A DNA stretch of 64,000 nt, taken from NCBI RefSeq assembly GCF_041820985.1, contig NZ_JBGUAU010000012.1, positions 1 through 64,000 on the forward strand, read 5' to 3'. Source of the DNA: Evansella sp041820985. GTDB taxonomy: Bacteria > Bacillota > Bacilli > Bacillales > Salisediminibacteriaceae. How positions within the stretch are numbered: position 1 is the first letter of the stretch; the number at the start of each line of letters is the position of its first letter. The position numbers and the translations under genes are program-made. Of this stretch, positions 62,572 through 64,000 are shown in pieces. The notes beneath the pieces were generated by a model that was not told the origin of the DNA, ran no database searches, and saw only the letters and a list, made by a program, of their open reading frames with translations.

Positions 62572-62691
62572 TTATAAAGTTATATTTAATGAGGGTTGAT
62601 GTGACAAGGGTTTAGTAGTGGAAACAAAAATATATTTTTCTAAAAACTTTTTTCCGACCACACCTTTAAGTTTCAACAAATACCGTCAAAT

Positions 62692-63951
62692 TTACACATT
62701 TACTTTCAACAAATTTTTATTAATCAGAGACAAAACAGCATCAAAGACGCCTACTTTTACATGTTCATATGTTAGTCCTCCTTGCACATACGCAGTAAAT
62801 GGGGGGCGTATTGGACCATCCGCTGTTAATTCTATACTTGCACCTTGTATGAAGGTTCCCGCTGCCATAATGACATCATCCTCATAGCCAGGCATTGGAC
62901 TCGGGTATGGTGTCACATGCGCGTCTACGGGAGAGGAAGCCTGTATAGCTTGGCAAAAAGCAATCATCGTCTCTTTCGTTGGAAAAGAAACAGATTGAAT
63001 TAAATCCGTTCTTTGATCATTCCAACTAGGAGATGTGTTCATCCCTATTTCTGCTAAAAACTTTGCAGTAAACATGGCACCCTTTACTGCTTGATTTACA
63101 ATATGTGGTGCTAAAAAGAAACCTTGGTACATTTCTAATAAGCTATATAAGGACGCTCCTCCCTTTAGACCGATACCAGGGGCAGTTAACCGAACAGCAC
63201 ATTGCTCAATATAATTTTTCTTCCCAACTAAATACCCACCAGTTTTTACAATGCCTCCTCCTGGATTTTTTATTAAAGAACCTGCCATTACATCTGCCCC
63301 TACATCACAAGGTTCGCTTTCTTCAACAAATTCACCATAACAATTATCAACAAAGACAATGAGATTTTCATCAATTTCTTTAATAAACCTTACCATTTCC
63401 CCTATTTGGTCCACAGTAAAGGAAGGTCGATTGTCATATCCTTTCGATCGTTGAATTCCAATAACTTTCGTTGAATTCGTTATCATCTTTTGAACTTGAA
63501 CAAAATCAATAGCACCGTTATTCAAAGGTACAAATTCATAAGATATTCCAAAATCCTTTAAAGATCCGTTTGATTCTCCACGGATTCCAATTACCTCTTC
63601 TAAAGTGTCGTAAGGCTTTCCTGTAATATATAACAACTCATCCCCTGGACGAAGTAAGCCAAACAGTGCTGTACTTATTGCATGTGTTCCTGAAACAATT
63701 TGTGGACGAACAATTGCCTTTTCCCCTCCAAAAACTTGCGCATATATTTTTTCTAACGTTTCTCTCCCTACATCATCATACCCATACCCCGTAGATGGCT
63801 GGAAATGAAACTCCGAAACTTCATGATCTCGAAATGCCTTCAAAACTTTCCGTTGGTTACGTTCACTTATTTTATTTCTCGTAGTAAAACTTTCTTGTAA
63901 CTCCTGTTCAATAGTACTTGCTAAATGATCTAATTGGTCCTCAATACTCAT
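62692..63951 (-). CDS. ynbB: PLP-dependent methionine gamma-lyase-like protein (YnbB)
   Basis: A protein of 419 residues of the aluminium-resistance/YnbB family. FVDNCYGEFVEESEPCDVGAD and GSLIKNPGGGIVKTGGYLVG carry the PLP-binding Asp and Lys. Fold type I, probably acting on a sulfur amino acid. It starts after GAGGAGAAG and overlaps the end of the preceding frame. Position upstream of glnA matches Bacillus subtilis. Confidence 0.88.
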   Translation of the reverse strand: MSIEDQLDHLASTIEQELQESFTTRNKISERNQRKVLKAFRDHEVSEFHFQPSTGYGYDDVGRETLEKIYAQVFGGEKAIVRPQIVSGTHAISTALFGLLRPGDELLYITGKPYDTLEEVIGIRGESNGSLKDFGISYEFVPLNNGAIDFVQVQKMITNSTKVIGIQRSKGYDNRPSFTVDQIGEMVRFIKEIDENLIVFVDNCYGEFVEESEPCDVGADVMAGSLIKNPGGGIVKTGGYLVGKKNYIEQCAVRLTAPGIGLKGGASLYSLLEMYQGFFLAPHIVNQAVKGAMFTAKFLAEIGMNTSPSWNDQRTDLIQSVSFPTKETMIAFCQAIQASSPVDAHVTPYPSPMPGYEDDVIMAAGTFIQGASIELTADGPIRPPFTAYVQGGLTYEHVKVGVFDAVLSLINKNLLKVNV

Positions 63952-64000
63952 TCTCTACTTCTCCTCTAGTTTCTCTTGTTTTCATTTCGTGATAAATAGC
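63941..64000 (-). CDS. C-terminal end of an upstream gene (partial)
   Basis: A 19-codon open frame ending MKTRETRGEVENEY then TGA overlaps the ynbB start. In Bacillus subtilis the GTPase HflX gene (ynbA) is upstream of ynbB, so this may be its end, but the fragment is too short to tell. Confidence 0.3.
   Translation of the reverse strand, partial: AIYHEMKTRETRGEVENEY

Larger units (their letters stand above)
62373..62691 (-). promoter_or_regulatory. glnA promoter region
   Basis: About 320 bases. On the minus strand TATAAT near 62500 is a good -10; the -35 is poor, consistent with regulated use. Two GlnR/TnrA boxes lie upstream. No room for glnR (about 400 bases). Confidence 0.6.

Noticed and set aside
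1..64000. CRISPR arrays, tRNA and rRNA genes
   Set aside because: No regularly spaced repeats and no cloverleaf or rRNA signature were seen on either strand by eye.

Overview
The window looks like chromosomal DNA of a low-GC, endospore-forming Bacillaceae bacterium. Strong AGGAGG ribosome sites and Rho-independent terminators occur throughout. The right third carries a gene order known from Bacillus subtilis (yneK, yneF, sirA, tkt, ynzC, yneA, lexA, glnA, ynbB). A C30 carotenoid cluster and a ba3-type oxidase suggest a pigmented, aerobic, possibly halotolerant member such as the Oceanobacillus/Virgibacillus/Ornithinibacillus group. That placement is inference; no rRNA or tRNA gene was recognised.

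Bases 1-8600 form an accessory island, very AT-rich and mostly on the minus strand. It holds a primase of the archaeo-eukaryotic type cut by the left edge, a divergent tyrosine recombinase, a 560-residue protein with C-terminal membrane helices, a 1.5 kb gene-free stretch containing a densely folded candidate RNA, an unknown 413-residue protein, a small unknown gene and a HicB-like antitoxin broken by a stop codon. This is the least explained part and the best place to look for something new.

Bases 8.8-32 kb are mixed metabolic and envelope genes: a methyltransferase, a GH43 lipoprotein, a SET-domain protein, a response regulator with a YVTN propeller and three small membrane coiled-coil proteins, an ADP-ribosyltransferase-like protein, ctaB, and a ba3 oxidase operon (subunit IIa, II, I, SCO1, membrane protein). 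There follow a type I toxin-antitoxin locus with a TTG-started 35-residue toxin, and HD, Nudix, VOC, GNAT and methyltransferase genes.

Bases 33.3-41.4 kb are two divergent carotenoid operons. Leftward: two CrtN-type desaturases and CrtM. Rightward: a CruF-like protein, acyltransferase, glycosyltransferase and CrtP-type oxidase. The shared promoter region holds paired 11-bp-spaced TTGTATA repeats and a dyad. Together they predict a glycosylated, acylated C30 carotenoid.

Bases 41.4-64 kb hold an ECF sigma/anti-sigma pair with its own ECF-type promoter, a polysaccharide deacetylase, PepV, a YqeG-like phosphatase, copper control (csoR, copZ), a heterodimeric ABC exporter, then the conserved tkt-lexA-glnA block. 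SOS boxes lie between yneA and lexA. Two GlnR/TnrA boxes lie upstream of glnA, although glnR itself is absent from its usual place.
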